Origin: Odontesthes bonariensis
Taxonomy: Eukaryota; Chordata; Actinopteri; Atheriniformes; Atherinopsidae
Reading direction: 5' to 3'
NCBI RefSeq assembly: GCF_027942865.1
Contig: NC_134524.1
Coordinates: 19,211,536 to 19,275,535 of the forward strand
Length of the DNA: 64,000 bases
This document shows positions 1-12,842 of this stretch, in pieces. Below the pieces are notes generated by a model, which was given only the letters and a program-made list of their open reading frames with translations, was not told where the DNA came from and did no database searches. A program made the position numbers and the translations under genes. Numbering within the stretch: the stretch's first letter is position 1; the number at the start of each line of letters is the position of its first letter.

Positions 1-749
1 TGACTCGCCAGCTGATAAACAACAATAAACCCGTCAAAACCAGAGTTTTATGTACGAAATCAAAACATTTAATGGATAATCCAAAGTCTGAGTAAAGGTG
101 AGGACAATAAAACACACAGATGTGTATGAGTTGGCGTCTCCGTTTTATGGAACAGTAGCGAATAAAAGGATTCTTGAAAGACACTATCAACGCTGTGCAA
201 ACAGCTAACAAGTAAACACGCTTTACTCCTTTTTTCCACAAATGAGATGTATGCCATCCCATGTGGTTATACTCCGTGATCACTGTCATTGTCTTCCTTC
301 TCCTCCCACTGTGTACCAGCTTCTACCGTCACTTCGGGGTAAAAGCTCGGGACGGGAACTGTCGGTAGTGTTTACCTAGGACAAAGAAAAGTCCTAAAAA
401 AGAAGCTGAAGTGATGGTGGAGGAATAAGCAAGATTTGGTTTGGGACCATTTTAGCTCCAATTATTATTAAGATTAAGCACCAAATCTACTTGATTAGGA
501 AAAAAAAGATACATTGCATAGCATTGGCTTAGAACCAACCTTTTCACAACTGGGATGAAAACTGATGCTAAAAGATGCCCTGCGTATTTATTTCATCAAA
601 GGGTGTCCTGACATGTCATGGGCTGGGAGTGAAATGAATTTCTTTTCTTTCTCTTTGATGGTGGTTCTGGTTAAGTAAAACCCACCCTTACACAACAACA
701 AAGCTGCTAAATTACTTTAGCATTTCATTCCCTCCGGACAAACACTGAC
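1..749 (-). other. fhip1a: fhip1a intron, no exon recognised
   Basis: This stretch lies downstream (on the minus strand) of the splice donor at 749/748 of the last visible fhip1a exon. I looked for the expected next exon, which should continue the conserved V-P-F-T-G-P segment into the C-terminal FHIP domain, and did not find it, so the rest of the gene lies beyond the left edge. No other gene is visible. Confidence 0.6.
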
Positions 750-3700
750 CTGTAAATGGAACTCCATATTTCCCGCAGCTCTTCCTCTCCTGCTCCTCTT
801 CTTCCTCTTCCATAGCCTCCGTCTCTTCTTCATCTCCTGCGTCATCCCACGAGAAGCTAAAACCAGTGCCATTGCCGAGCTCCTCCTTCTCCTCCTCAAG
901 TTTTCGCCTCAGCTCTCGAACGCGGCTCCTGAAAGCGCCGATGTCGTCCGTGATGTCGTCGGGCTCTGGCTCCACCCCTAAAGAGAGCATGAGCTCGTAG
1001 TATTGAGACAGAAAGTCGTTCTTCTTGGTGACTTTCTTATCAGGCAGAGTTGGACGCTTGGCATTTGTTGAAGACAGACAAAGTTCATGTGGCTCGGGTT
1101 CATAGTGGCCATTGGGTAAAGACTTTGTCTCTAAACATGGCGTGGGTTGTGTGCTGTGATGTGTATGCTGCTGATGTGTTGTGTGCATGTGACCGACACA
1201 TGCTGTGATGTCATTCAGATTGAAGTTTTGCTTTAAAGGCTCAATGTCTTCGTCAACGTCGTCAAATTTGTCGATGATGTCATCCTTTGCATGAAAACCG
1301 TTGGTGAAGAGATGTGGCTCTCCTTGTCTGACAGTCCTCTTCATGTCATCTTCTCCTTCCTCCTTTGTCTTTCCCAGCTCCTTCCCACAACCCTCACTCT
1401 TCCTCCTCAGCATTTTGTTATAGTCTTCACTCCTCCTTCTTTCCTCTCTCCCTCCATCCTCGCTTCTCCTCCGTGACGACATGATGCTGTTAACGGTTTC
1501 TATCACTGTCCTCCCTGTTGTTGTCAACATTGTTGACATTGTCGATGTCACTGCCATTGACACTTGCTGCCCTTTTGAGAAGCTTCCATGGGATCGTCGA
1601 TTTGCTGCCTTGATGCGCTCCAAAATGGCTACCTTCGTGTCCTTCTTGGCAACTAAATCGTAGACGAGGACGTCGTCCTGAAACTCTGATTCCTCTACGT
1701 ACGAGCCGCGCACTAGCTTGGTAGCGCTCCGTCGCATTTCCTGGATGTGCCGAGGAAGTAGTGGCTGAGGTGCCGGCGAAAAACTGCATCTGTCAGCCTC
1801 CGCAGCGAAACTGCCATTTGCTAAAGCCGCATTTAATGCCACGGACAAAGAGACATCTTCGTCTGCAAATATGTCGTCCCACTCCAGCTCCAGGGCTGAG
1901 CTGCCTCGTCCTGTCTGGTTGCTTATGGAGACGGTATCTGAGGAGGGTGTTGGGGAGAGGGCTGAGGGGGGAGGAGTGATAGCCAGAGAGCAGATGGAGT
2001 TGCTCTTGACTCGTTGTATGAGCTCCTCCTCATCCTCGATGTCGTCTCCTGGTGTGTCCGAACGGTACTCTTGGGGAGGAGGGTCGATGCCGTCGTATGG
2101 GGCCGACCAAAACCGACAAGCCCTGCAGACAAAACCAAAAACCTTCAGAGCTGTAGATGGTGGATGCATAAAGCATTCTTTTCTCACCGTCTTTCTGATG
2201 TCGGTGTAGGTTCTCAGTCATCTAGGTCATCTAGGACCTGAGCCCTCTCCCCAACACCATCCTCCTTAGATAACCTCTCCATCCCAACAATCTGATACAA
2301 AACACCTGGAGATCTTACAACACAGCCAACTGTGCTTGGTGCAGTAGACTCCAGTTGACTGTAGTTCCTGGTATCAGACTTTTCTAAAAAAGAAATTTCC
2401 TTAAATAAACTTTTTGAATTTATTTAAGGATCCTTCAAGGTGTTGTATCAGTATTTATCTTTGGTTTTCACTTCCTTAAAAGAGGTTTGCGTGTAAGATT
2501 TGAGCTGAATAGGCTTGTTTTAAACTACCTCGACAGTGCTCAAGGTAGAATTCCTGACACGGCGCTGACCTTTCAAATCAGTTATTGTGGTGAGTGAGTC
2601 AAAGCTTAAATACTATATCAAAGAGATGTGCTGCTGATTTTGGAGAGAGGATGTGCTTATCTATCTGCCTCTGCGGTAAAGAAGCTTATTTTTTCATTCA
2701 CAATATTAATCACAATATCTTCAAGTTTATATTTAACTGTCAGTGCAAGACCGCCAGCTTTCCAGTAGATGACACTTCAAAACCATTATTTCTTTTGAGA
2801 ATTTTAGTCTGCAAAACCATTATTGGTCAAATGATGTACAGGAGTCACAGCGTAATGTACGTCTCTATAAGTAACTCTCTCTTCTGTAAATCTCCCTTCC
2901 TTATGCAAAAATAATCTTCCAAAAACCATGAAAAAGCAGCTTTTCAGTATAAACACATTAATCAAGGTCAGCCAGAGTAGTTTTGATGTTTTCAAGGACC
3001 AGACACACTAACCTGTGTGAGGTGGAGATAGCCTGGCGAGCATCCCAGAGGTACTGAAGGTAGTTAACGTCCATCAGAAAATCTGAACCACGACAGTAAC
3101 CAACACTGTCTGACACTGAAAGATCTGACAAAAACATACAGAAAGTCAAGTTAGGCTGTAATTTTCTTTGAAAGTTTCCCCTCATGTTGCGTGCGTATTG
3201 GTTGCACTGACCTGCTGCTTTGGGCAGGTGGATATGTTCTGAGTGCGTGTTTGTGTTTTGAAAGTACACTGGGCACCAGGAGGGCATGAGGAGCAGGAAG
3301 GAAGTGGTGCTGGAGGAGTAGCAGTCCCTCAGATTTAAGGAGCAGCGCTGCGTCCGGCTCAGGTGGCTGCAGGGAATCAGATATCTGAGGAGACAAGAAC
3401 CACCCAGCTCAGTCCCAGCATATGATTGCTCACTACCGCCCCCCTGTGGCCTTTTTTCCTCCCTTTTTTGTTCTGCACACCATGCTGAGATAGGCCAAGT
3501 TTTTAGGTTAAAAAAAAATTTGAGAACTGTTCCACCCGACCATTTTGCAAGATTACAAGAAAGTCTGGCTTCGTGGAAGAAAAATATACAGAAATGAGAT
3601 GTGGATCGGGATTTTTGCTCAATACTGTCAGAAAGTGTTTTATTGGTGAGGTTACATCTTGAGACCTCAACCGCACTGGACCTTCGGTTAAGAGCAAGAC

Positions 3701-6700
3701 ACAGCTGCCTGCGCATATGACTTGTTATTTTCAAAAGATTATTGTCAGGATTTAGAGTCTTTTATTTAATAGTCAGAAAGACAGGAAATGTGGGCTTATA
3801 GGGAGATGATGTGCAGTAAAAGGCTCCAGGTCACGGGCCTGCTGTGATGGGGGCGTTCAGCCTCTGCACGTGGGCCTCTCCCTCAACCAGCTGAGGGACC
3901 CGACACCTTGATAACGTGTTGTAAAAGCATTTGATTCACATTCTAAGGAAAAAGATCCAGAATGAAAAACTTTACTCACGCCGCTATGTACCAAGTGTGA
4001 GTAATTCCTCGTGAACCCATCTTATAAGTGAAATAAAAGTACATCTTCGGCACAGTGAGTCTGAGGGACTGACCTGAAGACCAGCTGCAGCATCACGTCT
4101 TCACAGAAGAGACCGATCAAAGTTCTGAACAGAGCCAGCGACACCGTTCCCAACTGAAGGAAGGGAAAAAGGTGGAGGGTTCACTAACAGAGCATGAAGC
4201 AGCTGCAGGTGGCGCCACAACTGTGTGAGTGATACCTGGAACGGTGTGTTGACCCTGCTGACCAGCGTGTCAAGGATGTGAACGTTGTCGTGTGTGTGCA
4301 GCAGAATGAAGGACAGGAAGGTCTGGAGGAGGGCGGGCTCAGAGATGGAGCGCAGGAACAGATCCAGGTAGGCCGTGGTGGTCATCACCTCTTCCACCGT
4401 CAGCTACATACGGAGACACGGCTGATTATCAGCGCAGGGATGGGATTAAACAGGACGTTGGCCTGTCGAGTTTTACAATAGCGAAACAGAACAGCTTTTC
4501 TATACGTGCTGGTCCTGAGGGTCAAAGCACGACAACAAAACCGAAAACAACACAACATTTAACCAAAAGAACGACCCAGAAGTTCACCGTATTTCACAAA
4601 AACCCAAAGGACTGTTCTGGAAACGCGAGTTCAAATGCGCTGTTTCGTAAAACAAAAAATCTTCCAAAGAGGATACATAAAAGCGGAAAATGTTTTTTCT
4701 TGATTTTCTTCGTTCAGCGTTGTGTTTTCTAGCTTTTCTTTTGTTTTTTTTCTGCCATGTTTTCAGTTGCGTTGCTGTGACTTTGTGAGATCTTTAGTTT
4801 GTTGCCTGATTTCTGCTCCTCTTCTCCGCTTTGCAGTTCAGGTTTTTGTTGTCATCCCTGTGATGACATGTTTCATTTTTTGTTGTGCTGTTTTCTGTTG
4901 CGTTTTAAGAGGCGTTTCGATGTCACATTGTCTGTTTAGTCGTTTCCCCTTCGGCAGTTGTGTTTTGTGATGTTTTGTTGTCTTTTGTTTCCGAAAACTT
5001 GTGTTTTCTGAGACGTTGGAATTTTCAGTTGTAAGGTTTTATATCGGTTGTTCTGTTTCTGGGGATTTTCGCTTAAATTGTGTAATTGTGTGTTCTGCTT
5101 TATTTATATTACAGGAAATGCAGTGTTTTCTGTTCTGTTGCTGGGTTTTCGGAGGGGTGTGCTACGAAGCAAAAATAACGACTTGGAGAGGTATGTAGAG
5201 CCAAAAATGTCGGCGATTTCAGCGTCATGGTAACTGAGGCAGAACTCACAACCAGCTTCGGAGCAGTTTGTGTTCAGGGTTTTGGATTAAATTGTCTTAA
5301 AAAAAAAAAAGAAAGGAGAACATTGAAGGAAGGAAACATTAAAATGATGTCACACCGAAGTGTTGAACCTCATGTCGCACATTACAAACACAATGAAAGC
5401 GCTTATCTGAAATTGAAAAAAAGTATTATTTGGTCAAATACCTGATGGAAAGTTTGAGTTAGGCAAATGCTGATGCATTCTAAAGTTTTGTCAGAATACA
5501 GCAATGGCAATAGATAATATACAGTGGTGCGGTGGTTAGCACTGCCACCTTACAGAAAGAAGATTCCTGGTTCTGAATGTCAGCCGTGATACCTCTGTAC
5601 AGAGTTTGGACGTTCTCCAGCAACTCTGAACTGGAGCGGCTATATACAAAAAGAGTGTACAAAAGTGTTGAAGTTCAAATTTTAGAAGCTCCATGAAGCT
5701 TATCAGCAAGTAGACATTAAGTTACAACTTTGCACGGCTCGCTGTTGTCTGATCGCATTCTTCTCTCGTCTTAACTGCAGTGACATTGTCGCTTTTTGCT
5801 GTTGTGAGTCCTACGTTCTTTAAACCTGTACAGTCATAGGCTACGAAACACACATTTTATGCGATCGTCCAAAGAGCCCGAAAAGCCTGAGTTAAGAAAG
5901 AAGAATCATAACGTCACTGTCGTCCCCGTTGTCTCTGATTTGATGTTTTTATTGTACTTTTGGTTTTTTCTTGTTGTGTTTTGTCCTTTTTGAGTCATTG
6001 ACAACAGTATGGAAACAGGTAGACGTGCGGTACCTTGTGCAGAGCGGGAGCGAGCACAGGCACAAGGAAACCGTTGTAGATGTAATTCAGTAACTGGGAG
6101 CGGATGGAGGGATGAGCCACCTGAAACAGACAGACAAAAAGCTTGAGTAAAAATAGAGGTCTTTTTTAAAAATGCCTGATAATTACCTACGAGTGTGTGT
6201 TTGTGTGCTGTTGTTACCTTGGTAACAGCACTGCAGAAGTTCAGTGAGTGCAAGAAGTGGACGAGAGCTGGAACCTGTTGACCCAAAATGTAGTTAAGCG
6301 TCATCATTCATTCACGGTCGCTCATAGGTTTCCTCATTACATAAATCATGTCATTTACTAAATGAAGTGCTTTCACAATATGTGTGTAAGTATTCCAGCA
6401 TTTCTGTTGGTTCGTCCACTATTTTGGTCCCAACTGAAATATATCGATTACTGTAAGGATTGCTGTGAAATTGTGCTCAGAGGACAAATCTTATTAGCTC
6501 AGATTCACTTTGCACCTCTGTGGGGGAGAATTCGGCAGTTTTGAAATAAACATCCACGCTATCGACAGGCCACTTTGAATTTAGCACTGACGCTCTTTGT
6601 CAAAGTTGGCAAACAAACCCATTAAGTACCCGTAATAGACATTCCACTGGAATGCCAACTTTTCTAAAGTCATAATTACCTGCTGCCAGTCACCCCGATC

Positions 6701-9700
6701 CAGACAGTGCCAGTCCTCACTGTAAACCTGCAGCCTGGCTGGAAGAGACGAGTACAGACCGGAGAGACCTGTGGCCAGCACCTGTAACACACACGGACAG
6801 AGAAGGACAAGATTCTAGCCAGAAGGTTTTCATTTACAGACAAAACCTTAACCCTACAAATTTATTGAGCTACTCAAAATTAAGTGTCAACAAATGTTGT
6901 CAGTTTCAGAGCAAAGTCAACGCGGCACGACTAGAAAAAAAAGAAATATCAGCCACTGCCCACAGTAGATGTTATTCAGATTGCATAAAGTGGAAGTGAA
7001 GGGTGATGGGAATCCTACGGTGTGCTTTGGCTTTCACAGTCACCTGATCTCAACCCAGTGAAGGGATCTGAGCTAGCACTCTGTGGCACCGGGTACAAAC
7101 ATGGGGAATCAATCGGATGGTGCACTGGAGCTGTTCTGGTGACACAGCAGCTTACTAAGACTCTCCATGTCATTTCAAATGTTTGTACCATACATGATCT
7201 TTCTATGGTTTTGGAAAGGGCTTGCGCGCTGGACTGAAAATCAGTGGCAACAGGTCTTATGGAGTGATGAACAAGGTTGTATGGGAGGAGACGGGGCAAT
7301 GAAAGAGCAAGAAAAAGTATCCTCATCCAACAGCAGCAGCAGCTCTGGAGTCTCGTTAGCCATCAGGCAGCCGTCCAATCGAGTGCAGACTTGCTAATCC
7401 CTCTCCGTGGACGAGCCAATCTCACACTGATTTACTAATCTGCTCTCTCCAGAAAGATTGAGGTCACAGTGTGGTCACATGGGCTGAAAGCTGGCACACA
7501 CAACCACACACAAACACGGACTCAGGTGGCACGTGCTGAAGGGCCTTTGCTTGTGCTTTCATATATGCTCCCTCTTTTTTTTTTCTCTCGCTCAAACAGA
7601 TTTGTTTAAAAAGATTGTAGCCCTCAGTGTGTTTATTAATAATAAGGTTTTTTCCAATATTTTGCATTTATTTGCAAGTTTCCCTTTGCTTTTTTCCCCA
7701 ATTTCTCGATTTTTTCCTCAATTCTTTTCCCTCGTTGGCTCCTTTTGTGTATTTCCTCACTTTTCCGCCTGTCGCTCCATACACCATCGCTCCCATGAGG
7801 AAGCAGTTTGAGCTCATTAGTTCATTACATAACCTGTAATAATGAGATTACAATGCAGAGGGGAGATGAATGAGGAAACAGGGCTCATGCTATGTGAGGA
7901 AGAGAAAAAAAACCTACTGATTCCATTCATGTAAGCCATCTGATTCATAAAAGTCTGTCGAAATAATCACTGATCATGTTTGGACTAATTATGGAGTATT
8001 ATGTTCGGATTAAACACGAACTGAATTCATTGCGGGGTAAGACTGAAACAGACCAAAACGTAGCGATCTTGAAAGGGGCTAAAAACATCCCGTTTGCACT
8101 AATGTAGCAGGTCCTTTCTTGTACAAGGGCAAGTGAGAGCAAATCGCTGTGGCCTTGGGATAATCTTGGGCAAATACCTGAAATTTTATGTTTTGCAGAC
8201 ACTCTGGCAGACTTAAAAATGACCATGAAAGATGCGCCAGCAGACAGTCTGAGGAGCTGGTGTCTCCTCAGTTGCATGTCACGAATGAATAGTGAGGGTT
8301 TTTTTTGGTTTTTTTTGGTTCTTGTGGGCTGTTCTTTCCTTTTGTCAGACTTTCAGCAGCAGCTCGTGTTCGTCTTTGGGTATTTGTTTACTTACAGGAC
8401 AGAAGTACGTGTTCTCTGCGATGTGCTGAGCAACTCGAGCCTCGGAGGCCGACAGAGACATGATGAGCAGCAGAGCATCTCGGGCCTGTTGACCTACCAA
8501 ACCCTGCCTGAAAGAGAGAAAATAAAAGTTATTTTCTTCTTCTCATTAAACCATCGGGAACTTTACATGTAACAAATAAACTGAGACCCATAGAGTCTGA
8601 GATGAAGCTGTTGTTTTTTTTTTTGCAGTTTCTCTGAACATTACACAGTCTAACTTTGAGACAAACATGCTGGGACGTCCACACATGGGAAGACAACTGA
8701 TCAGAGTTTCTTCTACTTGTAAAACATCTTTCTCACTGCAAAATGGTGGACTCCAGATTGGAAATGGTCTCATTGCCCTTCTCAGATTTGTGGGCAGTAA
8801 CAATTGCTCCCCTAAGATCATTGCTGAGGTCCTTCCTTCTTGACATTGTGTTAACAGCCACCTGAATACTCCGGACCAAAATGTCTGCTTTTATAGAGGT
8901 GACGTCAAATATCATGTGGTTTTTTTCTTTGTTCATGTAAGGTTGTAATTATCTAAATTAAAGGTCTGCTAAGAACCCCTTTGGGTTTTTATCATGTCCT
9001 AATACCTAAAAAAAAAAACTTGGAATTGAAAGAGGGTGTACTTTATTATTCATTTACACGTGTGTTGGCGTACCCCTTTATATCCATGATGTATGTGACC
9101 GCATGAGCCTGTATGTGTTCCTACCTGTGTGTATATGGTATGAGCAGGGAAAAGAGTAGGAAGTTGGCCGCTCCTTGGTCTTCACTGGTGTGGAAGAACA
9201 ATTCCAATACTGAAGGATCTTTGACCAGAGCCACACAGAGCTGGTTCAGCAGCAGGACCAGCTCCGCCTCCACCACACCGCCACTGTCTGCAGGAAGGAT
9301 CGCAGGTGATTAGCAACTACGTAACAGATTTTACATCTTATTGGCCTAACCTACAGGAGGCGAAACAACTTCCTGGGATGAGAGAAAAGCTAAACCAACT
9401 CCAAAGTCTCACAGTGTTGGGCCCCTACGATGGGTCCAGCTGCACTGGCTGCTTTGTTATAAAAACCCAAAAACTTTTCTCAACAATAGGCCGCTGAGTA
9501 CTACTGTTCTAGTACAACATTCAGATGGGTGAAGGAACACCACCTTCAACTAATTCCCTATAAGACAAGGATTGGTCATCTCGGCTAATCGCTCCGTACA
9601 GCACAACATCTCCCCTACGAAGGTTGAGAGAAAAAAAGTAATCAGCAGCTGGCTCCTGGTACCAACAGTCTCATCTAACGCTCTAAAGTTACCTAAAGGT

Positions 9701-12491
9701 TAATAATCCTTTTGAATAAATGTATCCCCAACTCACCGGTTGCAGCTCCTGCACAGGAGGCGAGCAGCATCATGAGCGGCCGTAGAATGGGTTTATGGTG
9801 CAGGAGAGGCTGTTTGGCCTGAGATAAAAGCATCTGGTACATCCTGAGCTGCTCCAGCTTCATGTCCTCTGTGAACTGTCTCCTCAGACTCCACAGAAAC
9901 AGTCTCTCCATCACGCCCTCCAGGACGACAAACTCCAGAATGGGACCCATCGCTCCTCCTGTTTGTCAGGGCATCAACAGTCAGGAGATCAAACAACACA
10001 GGGGGTCTCCATCAAGCACGTTTAATTAATTTACCTTGCCCTGCCTCCTCCTCCATTAACAGAAAGAGCATGTGTTCCACGTAGTTCTGGACGGCGCTGG
10101 CCTCGTCGGCCGGAATGGGACCGAGACGCAACGGTCCTGAGCTGCTGTTGCCGTGGTGACCAGAGAGGAAACTCAGCGCTCCAGTGCTGCTGCGACTCGG
10201 TTCGTGTTTCTCCAGAATCTTCACAACCTGCACAGAGAAGGCCAACAGAGGCTGTCTGTGGAGGATCCTTAAACCTGCAATGTTTCAAATGCCCAACAGG
10301 GGGCAACTCCTCAAACTTCAAACTGAGTATGATTTGAAGAAAAAGACCCTCCTATTAACTTGAGTTCACATCTCAGTTGTTTTGCTAAAAATTTGCTTTT
10401 GCTCACAGTCACTAGTTTCAAGTTTTCTTGCAATTCAGCCTGACACTTATTTTTCTGTAAAAAAGATATAACAACGGGGCGTGGTTTATGGGAAGGCATA
10501 AGCCGTTTCTGTATGGGTGTGCTTTGTTTACATGGTTCCAAACGAGACCCTGCTTACAACAAACACTTTCAGAAAGCAAAGATCACAACAGTCAAAAATG
10601 CCAAACTTCTATTTCAAGTACTGACGAATAGATTGATATTAAACAAAGAAATGACGCCGTTGGTCCGCCCTCTCCTGTCCGGGTCTGAGGGCAACCCAGC
10701 AGTGCATAAAACCAAACTGAAACGCATAAGTGAAAATCAGTTAAATGGAAGGGCTAAACTTCATGACTGTCTTGGCTGACCCCACCCTGTGGTCCTAATT
10801 TTTGGCATTTTAAGAGTTTACATGATCTATCAGAACGCTTGAAGTTGAAAACGGTGACCTCCGTAGTCGCAAAATGCAAGAAATGCTTATTTTTTAACCG
10901 AAAAATAAAAAGTTATTCAACTTCCTGTCCCGCCCCATCAAAACACATGAGAACTCGTGCACGTCTACGTGCACGCCAGATGCGCGTACACGACTCCTCA
11001 TTCATCAACTCACCTGTCATTTGCGATCATGGAAGACACAGTAAGTAGACTAGCCCGTAATGAAGTTCAATAGTCTAGATAAATAAGCGTGGGGACGAGC
11101 CTACCTTGTATCGCGCGTGCACAATCGGTGATTGACAGGCAGCAGAGCCCAGCTCGTAACCTGATTGGTTACCTTTTATCGGTCCGGTCTGCAATTTTGT
11201 AAACAAACCTGCTAGCTTTGGAGGGACCTAGCGGGACATATAGGGGACCTAGAGAACTCATTTTTTTTTGTTCCAGGCATTATGCTTGAAAAAGAGTTGC
11301 AGACTGCAGCTTTAAAGGGGGAACTGCGGTATTTTCAACATTAAGCTCGTTCATGCTCGCACTATTTTCTTAGCGGTGGCGGAGTAATATCAACGAACAT
11401 CCAGTACAAAATGTCAAATAAAACACGACAGAAGCAACTTTTCGCAACGAAATCTGATATGGATTACCAGTGCACACCAGTAACCACTCCGGTGGGTTGA
11501 TGATTTTGAAAGGACGTTTATGGTGCTTTTACGGACCTTTTTGGACATGCGCATGACTTGCCATTCTGAAGCAGGTTGAGAAGAATCAAAATTAGGTAAA
11601 TACCGGAGACAGCAGTAAACATCAAAAAAGCGGTGAGGGGGGTTCTAAAACATTGCAGACGACTCAGAAAAGAGGCTTAATGTTGAAAATACCGCAGTTC
11701 TTCTTTAAGAAAATGGGAACCAACTTTTCAGGCTCTGCTATATTGTTTGGGTAACACTTTCAGCACTGACATACTTCAGTGGACAATGTGTCAATTTACT
11801 TTTTCTAACTTCAAGATGCCGCTGCAGCAAGTGGTTCGACCGAAACATTTTAACATTCCAGGAACAAAAGCTGTTTATTAGTTTCCACTCTTTACGTGAA
11901 ACGACGGATTATTTGGTTCATAAAGACAACTTGGATTAACGATGTGTGTGTGTGGGGGGGCAATGAATGGAATACATCAATAAAAAAGGGAGAAAAAGAA
12001 AAGAATGCAACGTACTGTCTGGGATTGTGTTAACCTTTGACCTCAACTTTTTCATACAAGGACTACACACACAGAGACACACAGAGAAAGCAGATTTATG
12101 CACACAGACACAAATGTGTGTGGGTTCTCTTGGCGACGGCAGAGAGAGATTTCTTCTAAATAGATCCAGTGTTTAAGGGCCAAAGTCTGGGTCAGTAATG
12201 TGCGCACACACACACAATCGCACACTGTGTCGGCCGGTCATTATGAGGATAACGGGACAGGCTGAGAGTGAGAGGCAGCAGAGATAGAGGGCGATGAAAA
12301 CCAAGAGGAAAGGGAGCTTTCTGTCTGAGAGGTTGATTGACTGATTCGCTGACTAATGATGAGAGACGAGTGGGTGACTCGATTACCTGCGCCCAGTGGT
12401 TCTTAAACACAATCATGCAGGTCTCCGGGTCCACTCCTCTCAATGTGAGGGACTTCTTCCGGTTGCCCCCGACAACCACCGAGGCCATCAT
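750..12491 (-). CDS. fhip1a: FHIP1A (FAM160A1), FTS and Hook-interacting protein, 3' end missing
   Basis: Thirteen coding exons with GT-AG borders and consistent phase: 12491-12387, 10227-10035, 9958-9737, 9287-9125, 8507-8396, 6781-6680, 6274-6218, 6120-6034, 4403-4236, 4153-4074, 3384-3212, 3124-3013, 2122-750. They give 982 residues and one extra base. The start is the double ATG at 12491; the protein reaches VDPETCMIVFKNHWAQ by residue 35. Family hallmarks follow in order: ADEASAVQNYVEHMLFLL, AMGPILEFVV, FHTSEDQGAANFL, VLATGLSGLYSSLP, NYIYNGFLVPVLAPALHK, EEVMTTTAYLDLFLRSISEP and ELEWDD. The family links FTS and Hook proteins to dynein on early endosomes. Exon 13 codes a long variable linker with acidic runs and RR-x-S repeats. 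It ends at the V-P-F-T-G that opens the C-terminal conserved block, which lies outside the window. The A1 paralogue is favoured over A2 (FHIP1B) by the N-terminal wording and by the adjacent sh3d19. Any 5' noncoding exons are unresolved. Confidence 0.93.
4500..5160. repeat. Strand-asymmetric low-complexity block in an fhip1a intron
   Basis: About 4500-4680 is rich in CAACAAAAC-type words, and about 4690-5160 is rich in the complementary TTTTCTGTTGTG-type words with variable spacing. The two halves are loosely inverted relative to each other. No coding feature is supported; the several short plus-strand reading frames here are low-complexity by-products. Confidence 0.4.
5522..5587 (-). repeat. 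Fragment of a dispersed fish repeat
   Basis: The words GGTGCGGTGGTTAGCACTG followed by a TTACAG/AAGAAG stretch match, on the opposite strand, the end of the longer repeat copy at 38588-38714. It sits inside an fhip1a intron. Family name not assigned. Confidence 0.55.
7015..7290 (+). mobile_element. Scrambled Tc1/mariner-like transposase scraps
   Basis: Two short plus-strand translations resemble Tc1-family transposase: WLSQSPDLNP near 7026-7055 and WTENQWQQVLWSDE near 7230-7272. In an intact Tc1 gene the LWSDE motif precedes SPDLNP, but here the order is reversed, so the segment is rearranged or the matches come from two insertions. It lies in the fhip1a intron between the exons at 6781 and 8396. 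Confidence 0.35.
8590..9060 (-). mobile_element. Tc1-like DNA transposon remnant
   Basis: On the minus strand from 8846 the translation MSRRKDLSNDLRGAIVTAHK matches the N-terminal helix-turn-helix of fish Tc1 transposases. After a frame break the words CGRPSMF and RETAKKKTTASSQTL recall the typical GRP and TSQTL segments. The catalytic domain is absent and frames are broken, so this is a dead 5' fragment. The A/T-rich tract with GAGGGTGTACTT at about 9030-9043 may belong to its end. It is inserted in the fhip1a intron between exons 8396-8507 and 9125-9287. Confidence 0.7.
10242..12386 (-). other. fhip1a: First fhip1a coding-region intron (about 2.2 kb)
   Basis: The intron runs from the donor at 12386 to the acceptor at 10228. 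It contains repeat-derived sequence from about 10840, ending in CTGCAGCTTTAA, immediately abutting the TTAA-flanked element at 11312-11708. Nothing coding is seen in it. Confidence 0.6.
11312..11708. mobile_element. Non-autonomous MITE with TTAA target duplication
   Basis: TTAA at 11312-11315 and at 11705-11708 flank terminal inverted repeats of about 30 bp: 11316-11346 and, inverted, 11675-11704. Both read AACTGCGGTATTTTCAACAT after a variable AG-rich start with one indel. There is no transposase. A TTAA duplication is the signature of piggyBac-type elements; because TTAA is a palindrome, a TA or TWA duplication remains possible. Confidence 0.75.
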
Positions 12492-12842
12492 ATTGACTGT
12501 CTGTCAGGCTGGTATAGCATGTTCCAGCTCGGCGTGTGGAGGATGTTGCCTTCTGATGGAAGGACCAGGGGGCATTACCTGGCTCTCTCAGACCAAGATC
12601 AGGATCAGTCTCTGGGCTTGGTGGGCAGCTTCTGGCCTGCAGAAGATGGACAAAGTGGAACAAAAATTACTCTAAAATGCCTGTGCATGGCAAAGCCGAA
12701 GTAATCTGAGAGATGTTTTTCGAAAACCATGTGGAATAAGTGAGTGACACCCCCAAACAATCACTGGGAGTGTTTCTGAGTTACAAATGTAACTTTTAAA
12801 ATCAATTCTGACCACAGAAGATGAATGTTTTACCCAGGATTT

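Noticed and set aside
12543-12581. Possible 5' noncoding fhip1a exon ending at a GCCAG|GTAATG donor on the minus strand
   Set aside because: The donor looks good, but no matching acceptor before the ATG exon could be chosen with confidence; left unannotated.
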